Of a stretch of 64,000 nt of DNA, positions 44,170 to 53,685 are shown one piece after another. Both the position numbers and the translations under genes were made by a program. The stretch is from Brachionus manjavacas (lineage: Eukaryota; Rotifera; Eurotatoria; Ploima; Brachionidae), in assembly GCA_019054805.1 (NCBI GenBank), contig JAHQIY010000005.1, positions 3,207,501 to 3,271,500 on the forward strand, written 5' to 3'. How positions within the stretch are numbered: the first letter of the stretch is position 1; each line of letters begins with the position of its first letter. Below the pieces are notes generated by a model that was not told the origin of the DNA, searched no databases, and saw only the letters and a program-made list of their open reading frames with translations.

Positions 44170-44808
44170 CTACCAGTCATTTGAGTCATCATCGCTATTG
44201 TCTTCATTACTTTTAATAATGGATTTTGATTTGGTATGAATGTGCTTTTTTTTGGTATTTTGTGGCGGGTTTATTAAATCACCATTGTATTCAATAATAC
44301 CAGCTCTAGCTATACGCCACTCTAGCATCTCTGTATCGAAATCGTCTGTATTACCTAAATCGGTGAACCCAACAATATAATCAATCGGCTTATTCTCTTT
44401 TATCAACGCAATGGTGGGCATTATTTTAACCTTCAGTCTTTCTATTAAGAAATGAACTTTTTCAGCATTTATTTTCACAAATTTGCATTCAATGTGTTGA
44501 CGAGCTAATTGTTCTAGATGTTTGTCAACAATCTTGCACCTAAATGTACTATCACGGTAAAAGTGACAAACAACATGCTGAGACTTTTTGCAAGCATCGA
44601 AAAATTCACGTTCATCTGCTAGCTCGGAATAACTTCCGTGGCCATTTTGCTGCCATTCAATTTTTTGTTTTTGAGAATTTTTCATCGTTTCCAAGCGTTT
44701 CTTACGAATTAAATCCAGTTCATCATCATCAAGGTTATCCAAGCGATCGATTTCAGCATCTAATTGTTTTTCAACTATCTGTACCGCTTGTAGTAGTTGA
44801 TTTTCCAT
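44170..44808 (-). CDS. TXNDC9: Thioredoxin domain-containing protein 9 (phosducin-like 3 type)
   Basis: This single-exon gene encodes 212 residues (human TXNDC9 is 226) from the ATG at 44808. An N-terminal coiled coil (about 1-60, with DDDELDLIRKKRLETMK) leads to a thioredoxin fold (about 70-180). Motif VVCHFYRDSTFRCK is diagnostic: TXNDC9 proteins have lost the CxxC active site and keep this sequence instead, so no redox role is expected. The cis-proline segment KIMPTIALIKE follows. The family binds the CCT/TRiC chaperonin and tunes folding of tubulin and actin in the cytosol. The Lys/Asp/Ser-rich tail (NSDDDSNDW) fits. The frame extends upstream only to a TTG. It is close to a SINE at the 3' side. 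Confidence 0.95.
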   Translation of the reverse strand: MENQLLQAVQIVEKQLDAEIDRLDNLDDDELDLIRKKRLETMKNSQKQKIEWQQNGHGSYSELADEREFFDACKKSQHVVCHFYRDSTFRCKIVDKHLEQLARQHIECKFVKINAEKVHFLIERLKVKIMPTIALIKENKPIDYIVGFTDLGNTDDFDTEMLEWRIARAGIIEYNGDLINPPQNTKKKHIHTKSKSIIKSNEDNSDDDSNDW

Positions 44809-45168
44809 TTTTTTTGATTTTTTTTTCAATGAATTTTGACCAAAATTTTTTAAAAAAATTTAAATTGAAAGTTGGTAGCATAGTTACTAATAACATGCTA
44901 AAAAATGAATGCACAGGCATTATGTTAATTTAAATATAAAGTCTTTTTTTTTTTCTTTTAGAGTAAAAATAATTTTTTGAGTGATTTCTAAAAAACTAAT
45001 GAGCATTTCAAGTTTTTTTTATGAATTTATTCGATAGACCATCAAGAAAAAATTTCAGAAAATGTGCCAAAAATGAGTCCATGTGCCTCTTAATTTTTTT
45101 TATTTGATACAAAAAATTTGATCAATGAGTAAAATTAAAAAAAATAGTTATAATAATTTTATAACTTA
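44809..45168. other. Spacer between TXNDC9 and the MULE element
   Basis: AT-rich 5' flank of the TXNDC9 gene. Nothing else seen. Confidence 0.5.
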
Positions 45169-45178
45169 ATTTTCTAAA

Positions 45179-46113
45179 GAATATATTTTTTGTTAGAAGA
45201 TAAATATTTTATTAAGTGTATAATTTAATTCATAAAAAGTAGATAAAAAATAAACAAAAGAGTATAAAAATTTTCTGCAGAAAATATATATTTATTTTTT
45301 TAGAGGAGACAATTAATTAAAAAAATAAAAAAAAAATACAAAAAGTAATCGACACCTATTTTCTTACTTTTTTTGACAATTGCTCGTTTTTATTGCTTGA
45401 TTTTTTGGTTTACGCTTACGTTTTTACATTTCTCAGAAACTTGAATATTATTTTCGACTTGATCTTGAACTGCTAAAAACAAGTTGATTTTGATTAGAAA
45501 CATTAACGATTGAATAATTTACAATTTGAATCGTACTTGCAACCTCTTGTACAACTTCGTGTTGATTTAGATTGCCTGTTAATCGGAACAATTGAATTTC
45601 TTTCTAATGCTGATCTTGCTTTTTTTATTATAAACCCGTAAATTTGTTAAGGTTTAAAAAGTGCGAAATTCCGATTGTGTGCTTACATTTGAAATTTTTT
45701 TGTCAATAATGACATGAACAAGCGCTAGATTCCCAATCCTCAGAATCAATTTTAACTGCAATGAATTTACTACTCCATTCCACCAACTCCTCAAAATCTT
45801 GCCAACCGTCTTATTTTGTCCAAAACTTTTTACACTGAGCCTTTGTAATGTCGGACGGTGATTGGGAAGTTGTACACATGTAGAACTGTGTATCTTCGTG
45901 CGAATACTTGACTATTCGCTTTCTAAATTTGACCCAATTTTAACCTTATATGATAAATATCTACTTCACAAATTAATTATCTACCTTTGAAAATAATTAT
46001 CAATTTTAGTTGGCATTTATCTCCTACAAAAATAATTTATCCACTTATTTTTTTATCTCCTTTTTATTATTAAAATTATACACTAAAATTATCTCCTAAC
46101 GAAAAACTTTGCC
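45179..46113 (-). mobile_element. MULE-like DNA transposon, deletion copy, 10-bp target duplication
   Basis: A perfect 10-bp duplication ATTTTCTAAA (45169-45178 and 46114-46123) flanks 935 bp. Inverted repeats of about 70 bp match well: left TTTTTGTTAGAAGATAAAT then AGTGTATAATTT and GTAGATAAAAAA; right read inward TTTTTCGTTAGGAGATAATT then AGTGTATAATTT and GGAGATAAAAAA. The coding strand is minus and retains a SWIM zinc-finger fragment followed by a basic tail. The outermost bases on the right (GGCAAAGTTTTTCGTTAG) match the left end of the 31.4-kb element. Mutator-like elements have these long repeats, 8-11-bp duplications and SWIM-bearing transposases. Confidence 0.88.
45640..45942 (-). pseudogene. 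C-terminal MULE transposase fragment with SWIM zinc finger
   Basis: Minus-strand reading gives a nearly continuous frame with two stop codons: WVKFRKRIVKYSHEDTQFYM, then KAQCKKFWTK, then FEELVEWSSKFIAVKIDSED, then the finger ACSCHY-QKNFKCKHTIGI. The CxC...CxH spacing is that of the SWIM finger, found after the catalytic core of Mutator-type transposases. The DDE core itself is absent. Downstream (45640-45330) runs a polar tail ending in a basic KRKRKPKNQ patch, the counterpart of the AT-hook tail in the 31.4-kb element. Confidence 0.75.
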
Positions 46114-46218
46114 ATTTTCTAAATTGATTGCACTAGTTTTTTATTAAAAATAATAATCGAACTACTCTTTTTTTTTTAATAATATCTCTAAAAAAAATTT
46201 CACTAGATTTTTATTTAA

Positions 46219-46806
46219 CACTAGAAGCAGCGGCGATGTTATTTCGACATATTTCGAGTTTTGATTCATCAAATTATAAAGTAAATTAACGTTTTTAGGA
46301 CTTAAAATTTGTAAATAAGGTTTTTTTGTTATTATCTACCAAAATTAAATCCTATATTTTTTTCAGATATTTTATTTCAAGATAAATTGACCAATATACT
46401 GAAAAGCATCAGTAGATGTCATTTAGACATCTTGTAATAATTTTAAAGAAATTTTGTGTGTTTTTTAAAAATTCTTCCTGAATAATAAAAAAGAAAGCTT
46501 TCTTGTCTTTTTTAGACCCTTTCATTAACAACCATTCATTATTGGACAACGCTGTAGAACTTCTTTTGAATGTAATTATTTTTTTTCAAGATTTTTGAAT
46601 TTTTTATTCAATTTATAAGATAACTTAGAATGAGTTCAAAAACGATTTTAAAGCAAAAATATTTAAAAAAGTTCATTTTAACATAAAAATCTAAATTTTA
46701 AATCTATCTTAAAAAAGTTAAATAAAATAACTCGCATAGCATTGAAGATGTGTCAAAATGACATCGTCGTTGCTTTTTAGTATAAAAAATTTCGGTGCTT
46801 CTAGTG
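46219..46806. mobile_element. piggyBac-like non-autonomous element
   Basis: Inverted ends CACTAGAAGCAGCGGCGATG (46219) and, read inward from 46806, CACTAGAAGCACCGAAAT are preceded by TTAA on the left (46215-46218) and followed by TTAG on the right, a one-base change from a TTAA target site. CACTAGAA-type ends at TTAA point to piggyBac. A palindromic motif GATGTCATTTNGACATC occurs near each end and once inside (46235, 46415, 46745). No transposase domain could be read. It is wedged between a MULE and a SINE. Confidence 0.6.
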
Positions 46807-46872
46807 TTAGCATTATTTTTTATGTAAAAATAAACTCCCATGAGATTAATTATTCATAACTATAGTAAAATG

Positions 46873-47026
46873 ATAATAATAATTGTCCCTATTCTATCCT
46901 AGTGGATAATGGGGAGGCTCTCATCTCCTATTCTAGTATTGTTTTGAGCAACGGCTTTGATCTGACACAGAGGTTACTGCATCAAGTCTCTCATCATCAC
47001 CGCAATTATTACCCAGTCAAATCGGT
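46873..47026 (-). mobile_element. tRNA-derived SINE, copy C (5' truncated)
   Basis: The reverse complement runs from CCGATTTGACTGGGTAATAA to GAATAGGGACAATTATTATT and matches copy B at 43.95-44.09 kb at about 93% by eye, with an ATT-repeat tail. The tRNA head is missing, as is usual for truncated SINE insertions. Confidence 0.75.
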
Positions 47027-47301
47027 AAAATAATTATATTTTATATATTCTCCCCTTCTTGATGAAAGATGTTTTTTAAAAGATGTCCAAATAAGCAAGT
47101 ATTCAACTTGAACTAAAAAATCAAATGGTCCTGAAAATCCATTTATCTTTAAATTTTTATAAATTAAAAGAATTACTCTAATACCAACTTTTTTATTAAA
47201 AAAAATTAATTGATAATAAGAAAAGCAAATTTTAATAAATACTTAACAAACAAAATTTTCTGAAATTCATGAAATCTATTAACTTTCATACTTAAACGAA
47301 A

Positions 47302-50300
47302 TTATCGACGGCGAGATTTAATTATTAAAGCCATAAAAGCTAGCAATCTCCAGCCAACAGTCAGTATTACCAAACAAATTGTATTCATTTTGAAATTTTT
47401 TGGATCGAGCTTATAAAAGTCCAAAACTTCATTTCCTTTTTCAAATCTTCTTAAACAATCAGGATCTTCCGGATAGTCGCAATCAATTGATTCGATGCCC
47501 TCAAATTGATTCACTAAGAGATTTTCTGTTCCATAGCTAAACCAAGAAAGATATCTCAATAAAAGAAAATAAGAAGGAACATCCCTTATGAAAAAAATTA
47601 AAATTTTTTTTAGATTAATTAATTTTTTACTCTGAATTGAGTAAAACTCCACTGAATATCATAAATGGGGCTAATATTGGCCCAATAAGTGCAAGGGCCG
47701 TGTTTGTGTTGGGTGAAACGGCGGATAAAAATGTTCCAAATGAAACAGCACATTGTGCTACCAGAATAATCATGCAAATGCATATTATAAATTGATTTCC
47801 TTCTCTACTCAAATCGCTCATCCAGTAGATAATGCTTACAAATATGATCGGAATTACAATGAAAACAGGGAGATCAATCAATATTCTTGACAGAAAATAG
47901 CTTATCACTCGATACATCCTGTTTTGGTGCTCGCGAATGAATACAGGAATTTCTGCAGGAAAAGTCTGATAAAAATAAAACATTTTTTTAAAAAATCTAA
48001 AAATAAATATTTAAGTTACATTAATGACTGCTATTATGCTTGCGAAACTGTTATTCGACTCACATAAAAAAAGTAAACTTGTTATATTTTGAATACCTTT
48101 TTGATTTAATTTAAGCTTGAAATAAATGATTCCAAAGAGCAAAGCTACAAACTTTATTAAAAATTATTTAAACAGTTTTTTTGCTTTTTAAATGAACTTA
48201 CTACTGATTGAATCAACTGAACCCGTAGTGCTTGTGGAGATCTGATGTTGACTATTATATTTCGCCATAATAACCAATACATTTGTGTTAATAGACTTGT
48301 TCTATACCTTGAATAATTTTTACAATTTTAGACAACAATTGAAATAAAATTTTAATTATCTGTATTTTTGTATTTTCAAAATTGTTTTTTTTATAATTTT
48401 AAATAATTTCCCGAAAAATGAAATAACCTTTTAAATGGATTAATCCTCTTCTTAAAAAAATCTTCTTAAAGAAATTTAAGAAAAATGATTGAAAAATAAC
48501 AAAATTTTCGGAAAAACTACAAAAAGCTGCTTTGTTTTAACTCTAAAAATATAAAAGGATAAAAATGATAAACAAATTATTCTTATTATTTTCAATTTTT
48601 CTGAAAAATAAATTCTAATTCTAATTTGAATTTTTAGTTGTATTTTTTTTTTAATTTGGTAGTAGTAATAGTAGTAGTATTTATAACTACAGCGTGACGC
48701 GTAGCGCATCAGCCGTGTGAGTGATGCCCTGTTGCAGTTTCAAAAGTGTTTGTTTAGATTGTTTTTGAATGAATTGACAGATTTGGATTCTGTTATTATA
48801 TCAGGGAGCGCATTTCAAATATTTGTTATCCTGTTGTTAAAGAATTCGTGTCTTTGATTGCAGCATCTCACGTTTAGTCTCAATCTTGGTGATTTAAATA
48901 AAAATCTAAAATATTATTTAAATACGCACCTCTCGTTTTAAGATTAAATACCAACTCATAATACGGATACAATACGGATTTTATGTTTTTTCATAAAACT
49001 TTTAAATCTTGCTAAAATATTCTCGATTAAAATTAAAAAATAATTTTTTTAACAATGAGGGTTAGTCTCAAATGTGTTAATGAGGTGAAACTTTTGATAC
49101 CATTTGTTCACAATCGACTTACACTTTTAGGATGTTTTTTTTAAAATAAAATTTCAAAATAAAGTTTCTTTGTTAGAATAAATAAAATTTGATTATTTTA
49201 AGCAGTTAAGGGGCAAATGGGGTTTAAGATTTAATTTTGGGGTTAGATAGGTGAGTTTTGGAAAAAAGGAAGAAATTTAATTAGCACCTTGGAATAAACT
49301 CTTGAGATATCTCCAGAGTTAACTTTGACTTTAATTTCGGAGTTGTAAACAACTCTAGAGATATTTAATTTTAGTAAATTTGACATAAAAATCAAATCAT
49401 TTTAAGTCAAAATTATTATTTGAATTTTTTTCGTTCCATGCAGTCATGATCACGGTCACTTCAATTTTGTTGCCATTCCAGATAGTTATTGTGACGGCCT
49501 AGTTAAAGTCAAAGTCCGAACTTTGACATGGCTTGAGACTTTTAAACAACTCTGGATATCACGATCCAGAAACTATTTTATAAAATAATTTATTTTATTA
49601 AAAATAGCACTCTTTATCTTGTTCTTTATTTAAAGAGTAAATATTTTATTTAAAAATTTTATGTTCTGGATTGGATTTAAAAAAAAAATAAATATGATAT
49701 GAAATCCTAGAGTTCTCAATTCCTTGAAAGCTATTTGATTTTTGACCCTTGAAGGTGAAAATCAGTAAAAAAATTAACTTCAATTGTTGCAATCCTTTAA
49801 CCATTTTAAGCATTACTCCATCTTACTAGAACTATAAAAAAGGAAATTTTACGATTTTCGGAAGATTTTTCTCCTAACATTTTATCTAATGCTTTACATA
49901 ATCAAATTTTCAAAATATTATTTCTTAACTCAACATCTCTCTGTAAATCTGAATCAGAGTTAATTGAAAATCAGGTTTAATTAAATGTTCAGTATAATCA
50001 TTTTCTTGACCAGGATTATTAAATAAAATTGTTTAAATTATATCTTTTTAAAATTTTTAACAAGATTTAGAAGTCATAGGGGTAAAAACCACTTATACGT
50101 GTAAATAAATAAAAATATTAATAGCTAAGAAATTCTTACTCATTATTTGTATTTATACTTATTCGATCTTGTGAGGATTTTGTATCACAAGCTTCGTTAA
50201 TTTCGACTGTCAAATTTTGATAATAATCTGAATTTTCATAACCATCACAAATTTTCTGTAATAAAATTTCGTTAGAAATTTTAAATTTTCATTTTGATTT

Positions 50301-51422
50301 TACTTTGATTCTGTTGTGACTATTTTCTTTATCGGACGGAACATTGGCCAATGTTTTGATATAAAAGTCAGCTGGATTGTAATTGACAGGAACTTTGTAT
50401 CCCTGAGATTCAAAAAACTGATTGCATTTATTTATAGGGCCATTGAATGCAAGTTTTCCATCTGAAAGCAAGCATAATCTGTCAAACAATTCAAAAATTT
50501 CGCTTGATGGCTGATGAATTGTACAAATAATTGTACGGCCTTGTTTGGCCAAGCTTTTCATGCATTCCATAACCGAAAGAGCAATAAATGAATCTAGTCC
50601 GCTGGTCGGCTCATCGCAAAAAAGAATCAATGGGTCGGTAAGAATTTCGCATGCAAATGCCAAGCGACGCTTTTCACCACCGCTAATTCCTTTTTTGCCT
50701 TGAATATCAACAGGAATGTTTTGACATTTTTTCAAGTTCAACTAAAAACAATTTTTTATTGAATAGAAAAAGATAAAAATGTAAACATTTACATCATGCA
50801 TAACTTCCTCAACACGTTTCAATCGTTTATCTTTACTAATAGACTCATCCATTCGCAGCATTGCCTGAAAAACCAAAGTCTCTTTTACAGTCAAAGATTC
50901 AATAAACAAATCATCTTGTTGAACATATCCACTTATTGATGATAATTCATTCTGAGATTTGATCAGCTGACCATTTACTTTTATCTCCCCATAAACATTT
51001 AATGATTCATTGTTACGGAAATTTAATGCATTTAATAAGCTGGTTTTACCAGCACCACTAGCGCCCATAATAGCAAGAATCTCATTTGACTGAGCAATAC
51101 CACTGACTAAAAAAATATTTATACAAATAAACTTAATCTTAATTTGAATAGAAAATTTAAATATAATTACCATTATTTATTATTGTTTTTTTAGATAAAC
51201 AATTTTTTTCTTTTTTTCTGAACAAATTTGAAATTTTGAGAGAAGCTTTTTTGCTCGAGACAACTGTCAAATGTTCCCATGTTAATGTTACACTATGATT
51301 TAGTTGTTCAATATTGTTATTACAGTTCGTATTGCCGTTTGTATTCGAATTCTTAGGAAAATTAAAATTTCCTATATATAATGATAACAACTCACCTCTA
51401 ATTCTAATGATGGTTCATTCAT
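47302..51422 (-). CDS. ABCG-subfamily half-transporter (nine exons)
   Basis: Exons, high to low: 51422-51396, 51351-51171, 51106-50793, 50741-50304, 50255-50140, 48307-48202, 48151-48020, 47965-47631, 47584-47302. All junctions are GT-AG and in phase, giving 643 residues, normal for ABCG proteins. The nucleotide-binding domain comes first: Walker A GASGAGKT (84-91), Q-loop GYVQQDD, signature ISGGEKRR (193-200), Walker B LILFCDEPTSGLD (212-224), H-loop TIHQPSSE. Six membrane helices follow, with FPAEIPVFIREH and RYLSWFSYGTENL typical of the white/ABCG2 group and Cys in the last loop. The protein dimerises to export lipids, pigments or xenobiotics. The first exon encodes only nine residues. The 1.83-kb intron between 50140 and 48307 holds a LINE end and a hAT-like element. 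Confidence 0.92.
48640..48905 (-). mobile_element. LINE 3' end in an ABCG intron
   Basis: The minus strand encodes the terminal block of a CR1-like RT: RLRLNVRCCNQRHEFFNNRI, then NALPDIITESKSVNSFKNNL and NKHF followed by a stop, close to the usual FFTNRVVxxWNSLPxxVV...SFKxxLDxxW. It ends in a short UTR and a TAC-type microsatellite (48658-48680), the usual 3' tail of such elements. One internal stop. It lies in the same direction as the host gene. Confidence 0.8.
49314..49554. mobile_element. Short hAT-like MITE in an ABCG intron
   Basis: The right end GAGACTTTTAAACAACTCTG (to 49554) is nearly the same as the right end of the hAT element at 24.9 kb. The left end CAGAGTTAACTTTGACTTTA (49314) is its diverged inverse. 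Flanks GATATCTC and GATATCAC match at seven of eight positions, fitting an 8-bp hAT target duplication that has aged. There is no coding capacity. Confidence 0.65.
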
Positions 51423-53020
51423 TTGAAATCTTTAGACGGATAGTTGAAAACAAAACTAAAATTTACTCTGTATATTATTGTAGCTGGTTAATGCAGTACT
51501 TTTGTTAGATTTGAACGAGTATTTGATTGAATTAAATTATAATTCAAAATAATTTACATATAAGTCTGATAATTTATGATTCAGAATATTTATGAATATA
51601 TAAATTATTGCTAATAGTTTCGTTAAAGATATTTAAGTAAAATGATTTATGTATTTGACGGAAATCGATTTTTACTTAGTTTCAATGATCTAATTAAAAG
51701 TATAGAAAAAAATTTTATATAAAAATAAAATTATGAAAAGCTAAATAGTTTTTTTTTATTTTTAAAATTTGAAAATACCAAAGAAATATTAAATTTTATC
51801 AGTTTACAATTTTCGGAGAACAAATTGCATATTTTATCACTTTGTGTTCAGATGACGCTGACTAATCATGAATATTGACTTATCATAAAAAATAATCAAT
51901 TAGAATATTTTAACTTAAAATATTTGTGCTAATTAGTATTTTTTGAAATTTAAAATTTATGGGATACTTAATGTACTCTAGCTGTAGTCTTTTTAGTTTT
52001 AGCAGTCAAAAATGCTTTTGGTTGAATGATGAACAAAAAAGGGAAGAAGTTTAATTAGCTTGAGACATATTTTTAAAATATTTACCGTTTCTCATTTTCT
52101 TTCTCATCAATTTATCGAATTTGATATAAAATTATTGAAATAATTAATAATTAATTGTATTTGAAACAATCACAAAGAATTCAGTAAAGATGAAAATTTT
52201 TACTTAGGCAAAGTTATACATTTATTCATAAATTAAAAGATGATATCAAAATATTTAATGCTAAAAGCTGATACTTTTATTTTTCAAGTATAAATTATTT
52301 AAAGAAACTTGCAAAAATATTTTTTAAATTTTGTTTACAAAGATCAAATGAAATCGTGCAATTGATTTTGGCGCATAGGTATTTTAGAATTTGTGTTGCC
52401 ATATTTTTGGTTAAGATTAAAAAAATAAAACAAATTTCCTTAAATTTTTCTTTCAATTTTTTTCTCTAATGCAAATTCAGAGAGGAAATATAAAATTGAT
52501 TTTTTTCTCTTAAAAATTGGAAATAAACTTTGAATAATTTATTAAGAGAAAATACTTAATACGGAATAAATAAATTTTTTTGATTAAGTAAAATACTACA
52601 TTTTTTAGCTTATTTAATTAATTTTATTGTTTTTTTTTAATTTAAAAAATTCTATTAACAATAATAATCATATAAAATGACAAACAAATTAGAAAATAAT
52701 TTAGAAAATAAATTTTATGACTTAAAATTCAAAAACAGATTTGAATAATTGTAGAAGTTTTTGTTTTTGATTTAAGAGAAAAATATTATATTAATTTTTA
52801 TTATACAGCATTGATTTGCCACGAGAATTTGACGATATTTTACGTAAAATTACCTTTTTTTTAATAATGCCAAAAAGTCGCTTGATTTTTGAATATTTTT
52901 GGAAATTTTCTATTCAAATTTTAAAAAGTCTTATTTATTAAATGTATTAATTAATTACACTTTTCAAAATTAATCAAAAGTTTGACCAATCTCCATCTCT
53001 TTGTATAATCTATGTATAAT
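51423..53020. other. AT-rich upstream region of the ABCG gene, no gene supported
   Basis: Promoter elements must lie in the first few hundred bp, but none stands out. The rest is featureless. Confidence 0.5.
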
Positions 53021-53685
53021 GGCCATCAATTAATGGACTGACAAAAAAATTAAATTTTACTGACAAAAAAGACTAAATCTACCGACAAAAAAACTACATA
53101 TGATGACAAACAAATTAATTGACTGATAAAATAAATATTTGAGTGACAAAAATACTTTTTTAACTAATTAATTATTTTTACAACAAATTAATGATTTTAT
53201 GGTAACAATAAAAATCAAAATCTTGAACTATAGCACCAAAATCAGAAGGAAGCTCCAGACGATTATGACAAACCGTTTTGTCCAAATCTCATCATCAAGC
53301 TAGACTCAACTATGAGAAAACGTAACAATTTAAGTTCATTCCTTACAATTTTAGAGAATTAAATTATTAAATAGCTTTTCTTTTTTTTTTCCTTATTCAC
53401 TCCTTGTGAAGCATAGGGTCATTACTTTTGATTTCCACTTAAGTCGAATTAAATAGCTTAATTAGAACTTAAATAAAATAAAATAAAAATGAATAAAATT
53501 TTGTCAGTGCAAAATTATTAAATATTCATCTCAATATATATATATATATTTGTCAGTCGTTTGGTTTTTTTGTCAGAATAATTAGTTTTTTATTGTCAGC
53601 TAACATAGATTAAATTAGTCACCACTTTTAGTTATTTTTGTCATCTTAAAAAAATTAAATTTGTCACTCCCAAAAAATTTTAGCC
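53021..53685. mobile_element. Inverted-repeat element with iterated TGACAAA motifs
   Basis: Left arm (53021-53165) and right arm (53530-53685) are inverted repeats of an unusual kind: each is an irregular series of GACTGACAAAAAAAT-like units spaced 15-30 bp, six on the left and about six on the right. Both outer ends begin GGC when read inward (GGCCATCAATTAATGGACTG and GGCTAAAATTTTTTGGGAG). The layout mirrors the AGATAA-bearing MULE elements at 31 and 45 kb, also starting GGC, but the motif differs. No clean target duplication is seen and the centre has no coding signal. Another right end of the family is at 35.85 kb. Boundaries are approximate. Confidence 0.6.

Noticed and set aside
48476-48709. 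Minus-strand frame with a run of Tyr
   Set aside because: The Tyr run comes from the TAC microsatellite tail of a LINE; it is not a gene.
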